Assembly (NCBI RefSeq): GCF_001865015.1
Contig: NZ_MJGV01000035.1
Span: forward strand, 1 to 64,000
Reading direction: 5' to 3'
Source: Curtobacterium sp. MMLR14_010
Lineage (GTDB): Bacteria > Actinomycetota > Actinomycetes > Actinomycetales > Microbacteriaceae
DNA length: 64,000 bases
Made by a program: the position numbers and the translations under genes. The number at the start of each line of letters is the position of its first letter. Within the stretch, counting starts at the first letter, position 1. Below, one piece after another: positions 8,669 through 16,763 of this stretch. The notes beneath the pieces are model-generated. The model saw nothing but the letters and a program-made list of their open reading frames with translations, did no database searches and had not been told where the DNA came from.

Positions 8669-10293
8669 TGAAGACGACGACACCGGACCCGTTCCAGACG
8701 GCGCTCGAGCAGTTCCAATGGCCGTGGTGGGGTGTGCCGCTGATCGTCGCCGTGGTGGTGCTCGTTCTCGCCGGCGGGGTGCTGTTCCTTGTCCGCACGC
8801 GCGGCGGCAACCCGGTGGACCGGATGCAACGGCACCTGCGCGCCGGGAACAACCTGGCGCCGGTGCTGTACCCACGCCGGCGGAAGGATGCCCAGCAGCT
8901 GCACCCGAACGCGGTCGACCTGCCGCCCGGGCAGAAGATCGGCACGCTCGTCGGGACGGGGTCCGCTTGGGTGTGGCAGGGGTGGCGGGACGTCGCGATC
9001 TACATCTTCGGACCCGGACGAGGGAAGACCACCGGCTCCGTCGTCCGGCACGTGCTCGAAGCGCCCGGCCCGGCCGTAATGACCTCGAACAAGGTCGACG
9101 GCGTCAAGGAGGTCCTCGCCGGCCGGAAGCGCATGGGCGATGCGTGGGTGTACGACCCGACGCAGGTGTACCGACGTGAGCCGTGGCCGGACTTCATCTA
9201 CGACCCGCTATGGGACATCGAGGATCTCACCACGGCGCAGGAGCTCGCGGCGATCTTCGAGGCCAGCACCAAGGACGCCGACAGCAAGAGCGACGCGCAG
9301 TTCGACTCGCAGGGCCGCGACCTGTTCGCCTACGCCCTCCTCGCCGCGAAGCTCGACGGGATGGGGCTCGCACAGGTCTACAGCTGGATCACGAAGCAGG
9401 AGCACGCGGAGATCCGCGCGATCATGCAGAAGCACGGGCAGACGGGACCGGCATCGGCGCTAGTCGGCCTGCAGGGGCAACCGGACAAGACACGGGGCAG
9501 CGTCTACGCCACCGCCCAGCGCATGGCGTCCGCGATCGCCAACGACACGCTGCTCGCCTGGACGAGCGCGCCCGGGGTGCGGAAGTTCAACGCGGAAGCG
9601 TTCGTCCGCGGCACTGACACCGCCGTGCTGATCTCCCGCAACGGCCCCGGATCGGGCGGCGCGTTCGTCGCAGCGCTGGTCCGGTCGATCTCCCGCGCCG
9701 GAGAGCGGGCGGCCGCCGCAGACGGCGGCCGCATCACCACGCCCGTGGTGTTCGAGCTCGACGAGGTCGCGAACATCGTCCGGTGGCCCGAGCTGCCCGA
9801 CGTGGTCTCGTTCTACGGCTCAATGGGGCTGATCCTCGGCATGTACTTCCAGTCGTGGGGGCAGATCGTCCGGGTGTTCGGCAACGAGGGTGCCGACACC
9901 CTGTGGAGCGCATCATCGATCCGTGTCTACGGCGGCGGGGAATCGACGCAGTCGCCGTTCCTCAAGCGGTTCTCCGAGAGCATCGGCAACTACGACGAGT
10001 GGACCACCAACACGTCCTCAGGCCGCAACGGGTCCACCCGGTCGCGGGTGTCGAAGTCGAAGCCGATCCTTCCGCCCGACGTGCTGGCGCACCTGCCGAA
10101 ATGGCGGGCAGTGTTCGACGGAAGCGACGCCGGGCCGGTACTGATCCGCACCCGGCCGTGGTTCCTGGACACCGTGCTCAACGCCATGATCGAGGGCCGA
10201 GAAGTGAAGAACGGGAAGATCGTCAAGGAGAAAAAGACGGCCGCAGAACGGGCGTCGACGACGGAGGGAACCGGCCGTGTCGAGCCCGTTTGA
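8668..10293 (+). CDS. TraG/VirD4-type coupling protein
   Basis: 541 aa from ATG 8668, overlapping the previous stop. One membrane helix at about residues 20-43. Walker A GPGRGKTT at ~115-122 and Walker B FELDEVANI near 359-367 define the hexameric DNA-pumping ATPase that brings the relaxase-DNA complex to the secretion channel. Only one helix is visible, against two in VirD4 or TraG of Gram-negatives, which is common in actinobacterial forms. The partner relaxase is encoded 35 kb away at 44941-49449, with the cargo region in between. It overlaps the DUF4913 gene by 17 bp. Confidence 0.9.
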   Translation: MKTTTPDPFQTALEQFQWPWWGVPLIVAVVVLVLAGGVLFLVRTRGGNPVDRMQRHLRAGNNLAPVLYPRRRKDAQQLHPNAVDLPPGQKIGTLVGTGSAWVWQGWRDVAIYIFGPGRGKTTGSVVRHVLEAPGPAVMTSNKVDGVKEVLAGRKRMGDAWVYDPTQVYRREPWPDFIYDPLWDIEDLTTAQELAAIFEASTKDADSKSDAQFDSQGRDLFAYALLAAKLDGMGLAQVYSWITKQEHAEIRAIMQKHGQTGPASALVGLQGQPDKTRGSVYATAQRMASAIANDTLLAWTSAPGVRKFNAEAFVRGTDTAVLISRNGPGSGGAFVAALVRSISRAGERAAAADGGRITTPVVFELDEVANIVRWPELPDVVSFYGSMGLILGMYFQSWGQIVRVFGNEGADTLWSASSIRVYGGGESTQSPFLKRFSESIGNYDEWTTNTSSGRNGSTRSRVSKSKPILPPDVLAHLPKWRAVFDGSDAGPVLIRTRPWFLDTVLNAMIEGREVKNGKIVKEKKTAAERASTTEGTGRVEPV

Positions 10294-10855
10294 TCCTGAC
10301 CGCTGGCCCGCCGGCTACGGCCCCGGGTCCAGTGGCGCCGGCGGAGGAGGGGACGAGCTCCCGCCGTTCGACGACGAGGACGCACCGCCGCCCGTCGACG
10401 ACGATGACGCGCCGTCGGCCGATCCCAGCACCGGTGAGGTCCTTCCGTCTGGACCGGAGGACCCCGCTGCTCCACCGCCACGGAAGCCGAAGCAGGATCC
10501 CCGCGAAGCGTTCCTGCAGTGGGTGAGCGAGCAGATCGGGCAGGTCGAGGCGTATCAGCAGCCCATCGCGCAGAAGCCGGCCTGGTGCCCGGAATGGTGG
10601 AAGCACCCAGAGGTCGTGCAGCGGCTTTACGTCTCGTGGAAGGCGTACCAGCAAGCGGTCGACCGCATGTCCGAGGACAAGGGTGCGAAGTCGGCGTGGT
10701 GGGTGCAGCACTGGGACCACCACGCCCGGGTCCTCTTCGACAAGCAGCAGGGACCGTTCCGGGCGTGCAACCAGGCAGGCCACCTCGCCGACAACGACGA
10801 CACGCCGCTGCCGATCGTGGTGGAGGTACCGCCCGACGATGCACGGCTCATCTGA
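10277..10855 (+). CDS. DUF4913-domain protein
   Basis: 192 aa, GTG start inside the end of the coupling-protein gene. The first ~75 residues are acidic and Pro/Gly/Asp-rich, probably disordered. Residues ~80-180 carry the DUF4913 pattern: WCPEWWKHPEVVQRLYVSW, then SAWWVQHWDHH and GPFRACNQAGH. DUF4913 genes typically close actinobacterial transfer operons right after the coupling protein, as here, so a role as coupling-protein partner is likely but unproven. It is the last intact gene of the operon. Confidence 0.85.
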   Translation: MSSPFDPDRWPAGYGPGSSGAGGGGDELPPFDDEDAPPPVDDDDAPSADPSTGEVLPSGPEDPAAPPPRKPKQDPREAFLQWVSEQIGQVEAYQQPIAQKPAWCPEWWKHPEVVQRLYVSWKAYQQAVDRMSEDKGAKSAWWVQHWDHHARVLFDKQQGPFRACNQAGHLADNDDTPLPIVVEVPPDDARLI

Positions 10856-10928
10856 GGCCAGCTCCTGCAACGAGCAACGCCATCCGCGACACAGTTGGGA
10901 CTGCTGCTGGTTTCGTTGACTCGTTGGT

Positions 10929-11014
10929 TTAGGCCGCGAGTGCGACCTGTGGGTTGATGATTGCTTCGTACTCGACGGGCGTCAACTTCCCGACCCGCGC
11001 TGTAGCCGCTTCCG
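10929..11014 (-). pseudogene. IS3-family transposase C-terminal remnant
   Basis: Read leftward, this stretch ends in GKLTPVEYEAIINPQVALAA then TAA at 10931-10929, which matches the usual C-terminus of IS3-family OrfB integrases. Nothing upstream continues the catalytic domain, so only about 28 codons survive. It lies at the junction between the transfer operon and the cargo region, a scar of an old insertion. Confidence 0.6.
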
Positions 11015-11057
11015 GTGATAGGCGCCCTCGACCCGAAGCGCGATCGCGAGGCGGAGC

Positions 11058-11370
11058 TGCTTCCTGCTGAGCTTCCTGCACGCTCATGCGCAGGAGTCGA
11101 TCACTGTCGTCGATCTCGCGAATGCGGCGGGCTTGAGCGTTCGTGGTCTTCAGGACGCGTTCCAGCGGGATGTGAAGACGTCTCCACTGGCGTACCTGCG
11201 TGAGGTGCGGCTTGCGCAGGTGCGGAGTGAGTTGCAGGCGGCTGAACGTCGTGGTGAGGCCGTCGCGACGATCCCGCGCCGGTGGGGGTGTTCACACCTG
11301 GGACGGTTCGCTGCCGCGCGTACCTGGCGTGGCACGGCGAATACCCACGAGAGACGCTTCCCCTTCCACA
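11058..11370 (+). pseudogene. AraC-family regulator fragment, frameshifted
   Basis: Only the C-terminal double helix-turn-helix of an AraC regulator remains: SITVVDLANAAGLSVRGLQD then SPLAYLREVRLAQVRSEL. The second helix-turn-helix (VATIPRRWGCSHLGRFAAA) shifts frame near 11310-11320, and the rest (RAYLAWHGEYPRETL) continues in another frame. No N-terminal sensor domain or start precedes it. It resembles the AraC proteins encoded at 12057 and 34782, suggesting a third decayed member of that family. Confidence 0.7.
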
Positions 11371-11540
11371 CCCAGAACAGCAGCTTTTTGCATGCGTGCC
11401 GTTCGCAATTGTGGCTCCGCAGCCGCCTGTAGTACCTGCGGCTGATGAGCGAGACCACAAGAGCGGTGGACGACGTTCCATCCGACGCGCATCCTTGGTG
11501 CACGCCCCTCGTGGCGATTCGAACCGATCGGAGATAGCTG

Positions 11541-11792
11541 GTGGACTGGCAGGAAGTTCTCGAGGTCGGACGTGCTGACGCTCGTCGTCACCGATCCGAG
11601 GCAGTCGCTGAGCGGGTGAACGCGATGCACTGCGCGGATGAGGCGCATGCAGCAGGGGACTCCGATGCCACGATCCTGTGGTTGATGCGCGCAATGCAGC
11701 AGCGGCTGGCTGCGTCGAGCAGCGATGCCGCGTCGGTGGTCAGCGATCGAATCGCTGACCACGCAGAACACGTCCTCAGCGGCCCCGCCTGA
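11541..11792 (+). CDS. Small hypothetical protein
   Basis: 83 aa, GTG start preceded by CGGAGAT. Mostly helical composition with many Ala, Asp and Arg; one stretch (DSDATILWLMRAMQQRLAAS) is an amphipathic helix. No signal peptide and no recognised family. It follows the AraC fragment on the same strand and precedes a leftward AraC gene. Coding is plausible from length and start context, but no function can be given. Confidence 0.5.
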   Translation: MDWQEVLEVGRADARRHRSEAVAERVNAMHCADEAHAAGDSDATILWLMRAMQQRLAASSSDAASVVSDRIADHAEHVLSGPA

Positions 11793-12056
11793 TCAATCAG
11801 CCTCGTCTGCCAACCGGCCGACGTGCGGGATCAGCACGCCGATGCGTGGTCGTTTTCTCAAACCCGCGCGGTCTCAGCGCGGCTGGGTGCCCCGCAGGAA
11901 CGCGACCACGCGTCGCGTCATTCTGGCGAGCGGATTCTTGAGCGGGGCGTCTGTACGCCCGAAGAACCAGCGATCCTCGAAGCGGTTCAGCGCAGCGTAC
12001 GCCGGTTCGACGATGGCCCAACTGGTCGATGATCGTAATCGCGGTAGCTTGAACCG
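11793..12056. other. Intergenic stretch between convergent genes
   Basis: About 264 bp between the small rightward protein and the leftward AraC gene. Reading frames exist only as short Arg-rich shadows. No hairpin with a T-tract or convincing gene was found. Confidence 0.5.
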
Positions 12057-13121
12057 TCAGGCGCTCCCGACTACCGCGCGGCTGCGGAGTCGCCGTGTCG
12101 GGAGCCCTCGCAGCGTCTCGCCGGGGTACTCCCCGAACCGGTGCAGGTAGGTGCCGGCGAAGCGTCCCATGTGCCGGAAGCCCCACTCGCGGGCGATGGT
12201 CGCGACGGTGACGGATCCGGGGTCGGCGAGTTGCAGCGCCACGCGCACGCGGTTGAGTCGCATCTGCTGCAGGTAGTTCATCGGCGTGCTGTCGGCGTGC
12301 CGGAGGAAGGCGCTCTGCAGCGTCCTGGCGCTGACCCCGATCGCCTCGCAGAGGTCCGTCAGCATGACCTGGTCTCTGCAGTGCTCGGCCATGTACGCCT
12401 GCGCGAGTTCGACGGTGGTGCGTCCGGCCCCGAGCTCCCGACGTTCCGAGCGTCCGCCGTACGCACGCACGACCCACTCGGCGAGCTGGACCTGGAGCGA
12501 CAGCCGGGCCTGTTGCGGATCACCGTCACCGAAGGCCGCGGCAGCGACCGCGTGGATGCTGGCCTGCAACCCCGGGAGCGCGTCCGGCAGCGGCTGCGTC
12601 CGGAACGCGGCAGTGGTGGTCCGTGCCTCGGAGAGCACCGCGCCCACCGTGTCCACGAACTCCCAGTTCAGGCGGACGACGTGGTGCACGCCGGCGGGAG
12701 CAACGATCGAGTACGGCCGGTCGGTCGGAAACACGACGGGGATCGCCGGTTCGGTCACGGCCCGGTGAGAACCATCGTCGATGCGAACGCCGCCGCGTGC
12801 CGTCCACCCCAGCGCCAGCCAGTCGCCGCTGGAGAGGTCGCCGCTGCGGTCGGTCGTCACGGCGGAACTCGTCAGCTCGATGTTCAGGTCGTGCAGGGTC
12901 CGGTGACGGTACCGGAAGCCCTCGCCGCGTCCGAACACGACCCCTTCCGCGGCGTACACCTCCTCGAACAGGCAGACGGCGTCCCGTCGGTCGGTGCCGC
13001 CCCGCTCCGAGAACCGTCGACCGTCAGAGCGTTGCCCGAGCTGGGGCACATCGGACACCGTCGCGTCGTCCGAGGCCGACACGGAGGCCGTCGACGCCGT
13101 CGCGCCAGTCGCTGTCAGCAC
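12057..13121 (-). CDS. AraC-family transcriptional regulator
   Basis: 354 aa, GTG start overlapping the end of the upstream small gene. The N-terminal ~220 residues form a cupin-like sensor half; residues ~240-340 hold the two helix-turn-helix motifs (VMLTDLCEAIGVSARTLQSA and SVTVATIAREWGFRHMGRFA, ending in FGEYPGETLRGLP). This is the intact twin of the disrupted gene at 34782-35926; both share this operon layout and leader sequence. Its target is unknown, but autoregulation or control of the upstream leader is plausible given the conserved promoter motif. Confidence 0.85.
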   Translation of the reverse strand: MLTATGATASTASVSASDDATVSDVPQLGQRSDGRRFSERGGTDRRDAVCLFEEVYAAEGVVFGRGEGFRYRHRTLHDLNIELTSSAVTTDRSGDLSSGDWLALGWTARGGVRIDDGSHRAVTEPAIPVVFPTDRPYSIVAPAGVHHVVRLNWEFVDTVGAVLSEARTTTAAFRTQPLPDALPGLQASIHAVAAAAFGDGDPQQARLSLQVQLAEWVVRAYGGRSERRELGAGRTTVELAQAYMAEHCRDQVMLTDLCEAIGVSARTLQSAFLRHADSTPMNYLQQMRLNRVRVALQLADPGSVTVATIAREWGFRHMGRFAGTYLHRFGEYPGETLRGLPTRRLRSRAVVGSA

Positions 13122-13312
13122 GTGAACGCCGTCCCTTGCGCACCGCGCACGTGCTCACTGTCGGCTGCCCGCCAGCAGCTGGCGTGGACCGACCAGACAC
13201 GCACGTCCAGCCGGTCGGTCTGCACCAGGGCACGGACTCGGTCACCGCGCGCCCGGTGCCGCCACGTGGACACGGCCCCCGTCAGAGCCCCTGCTCCGTC
13301 GCTTCCGTACAT
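13115..13312 (-). CDS. Small AraC-cassette protein, internally shortened
   Basis: 65 aa, ATG start, stop overlapping the start of the AraC gene exactly as in the second cassette. It aligns with the 115-aa protein at 34441-34788: TWRHRARGDRVRALVQTDRLDVRV against TWRHRVHADRIRALVQTDPLDVRV. The tail also matches (EHVRGAQGTAFTC against EHACGEQGTEPTC), but about 45 residues between the two blocks are missing in frame. The missing part holds the Gly-Tyr-rich central strand of the longer copy, so this version may be inactive. No known family recognised. Confidence 0.65.
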   Translation of the reverse strand: MYGSDGAGALTGAVSTWRHRARGDRVRALVQTDRLDVRVWSVHASCWRAADSEHVRGAQGTAFTC

Positions 13313-13357
13313 GTCGATTCCCAGCTCCCGGCGCCGTCATCCCCTCGATCCGGGACA

Positions 13358-13401
13358 GTTCGAGTATCAACTGGACAGGAACTGTACCGACAGGGGTTGA
13401 C
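13358..13401 (-). promoter_or_regulatory. Conserved promoter/operator of the left AraC cassette
   Basis: Read leftward, GTCAACCCCTGTCGGTAC (13401-13384) and GATACTCGAA (13367-13358) recur at 34352-34369 and 34385-34394 ahead of the right cassette, at almost the same spacing. The surrounding bases have diverged, so these blocks are likely a promoter or AraC binding site. Confidence 0.6.
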
Positions 13402-13783
13402 TTGCTCCGAGCCGACCGCTACCGTCTGGCCCTCGAACTGGGGTGCCATCCACCACACCAACTCGTTCGAACTCGCACGGGACGTGCCGCGCGCGCACGA
13501 AACGGCCAACGGCGCGAGTCGGAGCACCGCGTCCCGCTCCTTCGGCGCCGGTCGCGTGCCCGACTCGTGCGTTCACGGGTCCCGGCGCCAACGGCAGATC
13601 ATCGGGGAGGCCGACCGGCGTTCAGGAGTGCCCCACTCAGCGTTCCGTTCAAGCACCGACCACGCAACCGAGCGTGCAGCCCGGCGAGCACGCCTCGTTC
13701 GTGCTCGCAACTTGAGCGGTGAGGTGTGACAGGTCTAGCGTGAGTTGGTCGACAGAGGACCCGAGAGCGAGCAGGTGAGCCCG
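13402..13783. other. Divergent intergenic region
   Basis: About 380 bp between the left AraC cassette and the next AraC gene on the other strand. Only overlapping Arg/Pro-rich frames occur on both strands, with no start context or family similarity. It probably holds promoters in both directions. Confidence 0.45.
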
Positions 13784-14725
13784 ATGACCACCATGGTGTT
13801 GCAGCACGACACGGACGACATCGACGCCGTGGCAGCTGCGCTCGGGCAGATGTACCCGAGGGTGCGGTTCGACCCGCCGCGCGCCCACGTCCGTTTCCAG
13901 GCCGACATCCGAGGCGACGAGCAGCTCACCGTCGCACGCCTGACAATGGGTTTCCATGCACAGGTGACCGTCGAACCGCAAGGCGTGTTCACCTCGGCGA
14001 TGCTCCTCAGCGGTGGACTCCGGACCGTCCACGGAGACGGCGAGAACATCGGTGGGGTCGTGTTCGGACAAGAGGAGACGGTCGCCGTGTACGACGAGTC
14101 CGAGCTCCTCGTCGTCAACCTGCCGGAGGCATCGATCCTCCGCCGAGCGGTGCGCGCAAGCGGCGCCGACACTGGCGTCCTCCGGTTGCAGGGACACCAT
14201 CCCCGACCGGAACACGCGGCCTTGTGGGTCCAAGCCGTGTCGCACGTCCACCAGAGCGTGGTCCGGGTCGACTCAGCCTTCGAGAACGACCTCATCCGCA
14301 CCGCCGCCTTCGACTACCTGCTCGCCGTGGCGACGTCTGCGCTGCCGTTCGAAGTGATCACGCGCCTCCCACCCGGCACCGGGTCCGGCGCAGCGACCGT
14401 CCGCCGCGCAGTCGCGTACATGGACTCACACCTGGCCGACGCGATCACCATGGAGGACGTCGCGGCAGCGGCCCGCGTGTCACCCCGAGGCCTCCACGCC
14501 GGCTTCCGACGGCACCTCGACACCACCCCGATCGCCTACCTCCGCCGCGCCAGGCTCACCGAAGCGCATCGGGAACTCCTGGAAGACCCGACCAGGACCA
14601 TCAAGGCCGTCGCAGAGAAGTGGGGCTTCAGCAACCCAGGCCGCTTCACGCGCATGCGGCGTGACGTCTACCGGATCAGCAGTGACGACGAGCACGAAGA
14701 ACGCTCCGACAGTCGCAACCCGTAG
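13784..14725 (+). CDS. AraC-family transcriptional regulator
   Basis: 313 aa from ATG 13784 with an AGGTGAG-like site just upstream; longer versions from GTG 13775 or TTG 13745 are possible. N-terminal ~200 residues are a sensor domain of AraC-ligand-binding type. The C-terminal ~100 contain two helix-turn-helix motifs (ITMEDVAAAARVSPRGLHAG and TIKAVAEKWGFSNPGRFTRM). It is only distantly similar to the neighbouring AraC gene, so it is not part of the duplicated cassette. Target unknown. Confidence 0.82.
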   Translation: MTTMVLQHDTDDIDAVAAALGQMYPRVRFDPPRAHVRFQADIRGDEQLTVARLTMGFHAQVTVEPQGVFTSAMLLSGGLRTVHGDGENIGGVVFGQEETVAVYDESELLVVNLPEASILRRAVRASGADTGVLRLQGHHPRPEHAALWVQAVSHVHQSVVRVDSAFENDLIRTAAFDYLLAVATSALPFEVITRLPPGTGSGAATVRRAVAYMDSHLADAITMEDVAAAARVSPRGLHAGFRRHLDTTPIAYLRRARLTEAHRELLEDPTRTIKAVAEKWGFSNPGRFTRMRRDVYRISSDDEHEERSDSRNP

Positions 14726-14819
14726 CGGCAACGCGAACGGATCCAACGGGAGAAGCAGCGCGCGTTCATCCCGGTCGCGCCAACTACTGACCGCAGTGCA
14801 CACGGCAGACAGTCATGGA

Positions 14820-14983
14820 GGTGATCCGCCGTGCGGTGTTCGCTTACACGGCTGGCAGTCGTTGGTGACGACCGTCAGGTCCTCGACCGCGTCGAGGTGC
14901 GTACGCATCGGCTGCAGCGTCGTACCGGCGTCGAGGTAGATCGTCATTGAGCCGGTGACCATGCTGTCCGCTGTCCGCGCCAT
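14820..14983 (-). pseudogene. DeoR-family sensor-domain fragment
   Basis: Leftward frame encodes MTIYLDAGTTLQPMRTHL and DLTVVTNDCQP, the hallmark LDAGTT...TVVTN core of the phosphosugar-binding domain of DeoR/GlpR repressors. There is no DNA-binding domain: a TAG stop lies just upstream of the first ATG, and the frame loses similarity after about 50 residues. It is debris from a sugar-metabolism regulator. Confidence 0.55.
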
Positions 14984-15180
14984 GGCGTCCTATGTTCGAC
15001 ACCGCTCCACGGTATCTGCGCTCAAGTGGTGGCAATCGGGCTGGCCGACCAGTCGATGCGTCGCGACTTCGGAGACCGCGGCTGGTGGCTCGACACCAGC
15101 GAGCTCACCGCAGATACGACCGCCGTACACATCGCCGTCAGGCTCGGCGCAACACTGCTACGCCTCACTGAAGGATCGGT

Positions 15181-15387
15181 TTATCGGGACTCGGACTTGG
15201 ATCGCCACCGGGCGACGCTTCGCCACGTAGCTACCGCTGCCAACATGAGCATGCAGCCGTCGAGCAACCCACTCGCCTTCACAGACAGCGCCACAATCGC
15301 GAGGACGACGAATTCTGCGGAAGCTGAGAGCGAGACGACGAGTTCCGTCGACTCTGCCCTGCGGCTTCTCTCTCGGTTCGCAGCCAT
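15181..15387 (-). CDS. Possible small membrane protein
   Basis: 68 aa, ATG start. A basic N-terminus is followed by hydrophobic stretches at about residues 24-44 and 46-58 and a basic tail, giving a hairpin-like two-helix protein. The ribosome site is weak and no family is recognised. The opposite strand also has an open frame across this region (from 15026), but that frame runs antisense through the SnoaL gene and looks like a shadow. Low confidence that it is expressed. Confidence 0.4.
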   Translation of the reverse strand: MAANRERSRRAESTELVVSLSASAEFVVLAIVALSVKASGLLDGCMLMLAAVATWRSVARWRSKSESR

Positions 15388-15477
15388 GCCGGGACGCTAC
15401 ACCGGGCTCGCACCGGGCTGCCCCTTGACAGCGGGTGGCCTGTCGCTGGATGTAATGGGCCACTGTTACGGGGATGT

Positions 15478-15930
15478 TCAGCTTTCGATCGGCGCGGCGA
15501 GGGCCTCGTCGATGCCGTGGGCGGCTCGGATGGGCATGGATTCCGCCACGGCCTGGGAGTCTTCGTTCGCGTCGATGTCGACGACTTTTCCCCACTTCAT
15601 TTGGACGATGTGGACGCCGTGGTTGGCGAAGCTGGAGCCGTCGGGAAGCGTCTCGGCGTTGTCCCAGCGGATGATGATGTGGGTGTTCCAGGGGCCGCCC
15701 TTGACCCAGATGTCGCGGATGGTGAGAGTGAGGTCGGGGGCGACGCGGCCGAGTCGCTGGAACCAGGCGCGGAGGGCGTCGACGTCGTGCCGTTCGCCAC
15801 CGATGGTGTGGTGTCCGCCGAAGCGGTGGTGGATGTCCGGGGTGCAGCCAGCGAGGACGGCTTCGTAGTCGCCGGCGTTGACGCGCTGGAAGTTCCGGAT
15901 GGCGATTCGCTTGATGACGGCGGAGTACAT
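15478..15930 (-). CDS. SnoaL/NTF2-like family protein
   Basis: 150 aa. It has the pattern of SnoaL-like NTF2-fold proteins: an N-terminal helix with NFQRVNAGDYEAVLAGC, then HHRFGGHHTIGG, RAWFQRLGRV and a strand series ending FANHGVHIVQMKWGKVVDID. Such proteins bind or transform small hydrophobic molecules. Two TTGAC-NNN-GTCAA boxes lie in its upstream region (15952 and 15993), placing it under the neighbouring TetR repressor together with the MFS pump. A role in detoxification linked to the pump is a reasonable inference. Confidence 0.78.
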   Translation of the reverse strand: MYSAVIKRIAIRNFQRVNAGDYEAVLAGCTPDIHHRFGGHHTIGGERHDVDALRAWFQRLGRVAPDLTLTIRDIWVKGGPWNTHIIIRWDNAETLPDGSSFANHGVHIVQMKWGKVVDIDANEDSQAVAESMPIRAAHGIDEALAAPIES

Positions 15931-15951
15931 GTGGTGCCCTTCCCTCGGGGC

Positions 15952-15964
15952 TTGACGGTGTCAA
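15952..15964. promoter_or_regulatory. TetR-regulon operator box 1
   Basis: TTGACGGTGTCAA, a perfect TTGAC/GTCAA palindrome with a 3-bp spacer, just upstream of the SnoaL start. Confidence 0.75.
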
Positions 15965-15992
15965 GCACTGAAGCAAGTATGGCTCCGCCTGC

Positions 15993-16005
15993 TTTACGGT
16001 GTCAA
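15993..16005. promoter_or_regulatory. TetR-regulon operator box 2
   Basis: TTTACGGTGTCAA: one mismatch from the consensus palindrome, 41 bp from box 1 and upstream of SnoaL. Confidence 0.65.
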
Positions 16006-16031
16006 GTGCAAATTTTGAGATTGGCCAGAAG

Positions 16032-16640
16032 TCAGTCGCTGGTCGTGATGCGGGCGTCGAACACCTCGGTCAGTTCCTTCGCGATCTGAGCCGTGGCGTC
16101 GAATGAGTCCGCGCCGGTCGCTGCCTGCAGGGCGCCGTCGCGCGCGAGGACCACGAGCCCGTGCGCGAGCGCCCAGCTGATCAATGACATCTGCGGTCTG
16201 CCGTAAGAGGTCACGGGGCCCTCACCCGTGATCTCGGTCACCGCACTCGTCAGCTCACCGATTGCATTGTGCTGTGCCTGCAGGAGCTCCGGATCGTCCG
16301 CATGGAGGTCGCTAGGGCTGAACATGAGGTCGAACAGTGCTGCGTTCTGCAGGCCGAAGTCGATGTACGCGTGTCCGACCGCGGCGAGCGGCTGGGGAGT
16401 CGCACCCTGCCGCACCGCGCGCAGAGAGCTGGTGAGTGCACGGAACCCCTCCGTCGCCAGTACCGTCAGCATGCCGGCTTTATCGCGGAAAAAGTACTTC
16501 GGCGAAGCGTGGGACACCTCAGCTCGTCGAGCGACGGCGCGCAAGCTGATCGACGCGCGCCCGTGCTCGATCAACTCGATGCGCGCAGCCTCCAGAAGCG
16601 ATTCACGGACGGACCCAGATGTGGTGGCGGTGTCAGTCAT
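16032..16640 (-). CDS. TetR-family repressor of the MFS/SnoaL cluster
   Basis: 202 aa from the ATG at 16640 (a longer frame exists but reads through the operator region). The N-terminal helix-turn-helix is SISLRAVARRAEVSHASPKYFFRDK; the rest is the ligand-binding C-terminal domain with WALAHGLVVLARDG. It is divergent from the MFS pump, with three TTGAC-NNN-GTCAA boxes between them, the classic layout of a repressor controlling its own gene and an efflux pump. Further boxes lie before the SnoaL and DoxX-side genes. The inducer is unknown. Confidence 0.88.
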   Translation of the reverse strand: MTDTATTSGSVRESLLEAARIELIEHGRASISLRAVARRAEVSHASPKYFFRDKAGMLTVLATEGFRALTSSLRAVRQGATPQPLAAVGHAYIDFGLQNAALFDLMFSPSDLHADDPELLQAQHNAIGELTSAVTEITGEGPVTSYGRPQMSLISWALAHGLVVLARDGALQAATGADSFDATAQIAKELTEVFDARITTSD

Positions 16641-16663
16641 ATCCCCAGTCTGAACCGACAAGG

Positions 16664-16676
16664 TTGACAGTGTCAA
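16664..16676. promoter_or_regulatory. TetR-regulon operator box 3
   Basis: TTGACAGTGTCAA, perfect arms, 24 bp upstream of the TetR start. Confidence 0.8.
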
Positions 16677-16695
16677 TTCGCGTGACGTCGAACGC

Positions 16696-16708
16696 TTGAC
16701 AGTGACAA
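16696..16708. promoter_or_regulatory. TetR-regulon operator box 4
   Basis: TTGACAGTGACAA, one mismatch in the right arm, in the middle of the TetR/MFS divergent region. Confidence 0.65.
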
Positions 16709-16735
16709 GCGTCTGGGGGATAGTCAACCCACTGC

Positions 16736-16748
16736 TTGACACCGTCAA
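16736..16748. promoter_or_regulatory. TetR-regulon operator box 5
   Basis: TTGACACCGTCAA, perfect arms, ending 15 bp before the MFS start codon and therefore placed to block its transcription. Confidence 0.8.
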
Positions 16749-16763
16749 CCCCCGGAGGTCCTG

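Noticed and set aside
12141-13400. Rightward 419-codon open frame through the AraC gene
   Set aside because: It is antisense to a clear AraC regulator, is rich in Arg and Pro, and has no ribosome site; it is a GC-rich shadow frame.
15026-15868. Rightward 280-codon frame upstream of the MFS cluster
   Set aside because: Runs antisense through the SnoaL gene and shows no family resemblance; the SnoaL protein is the convincing product.
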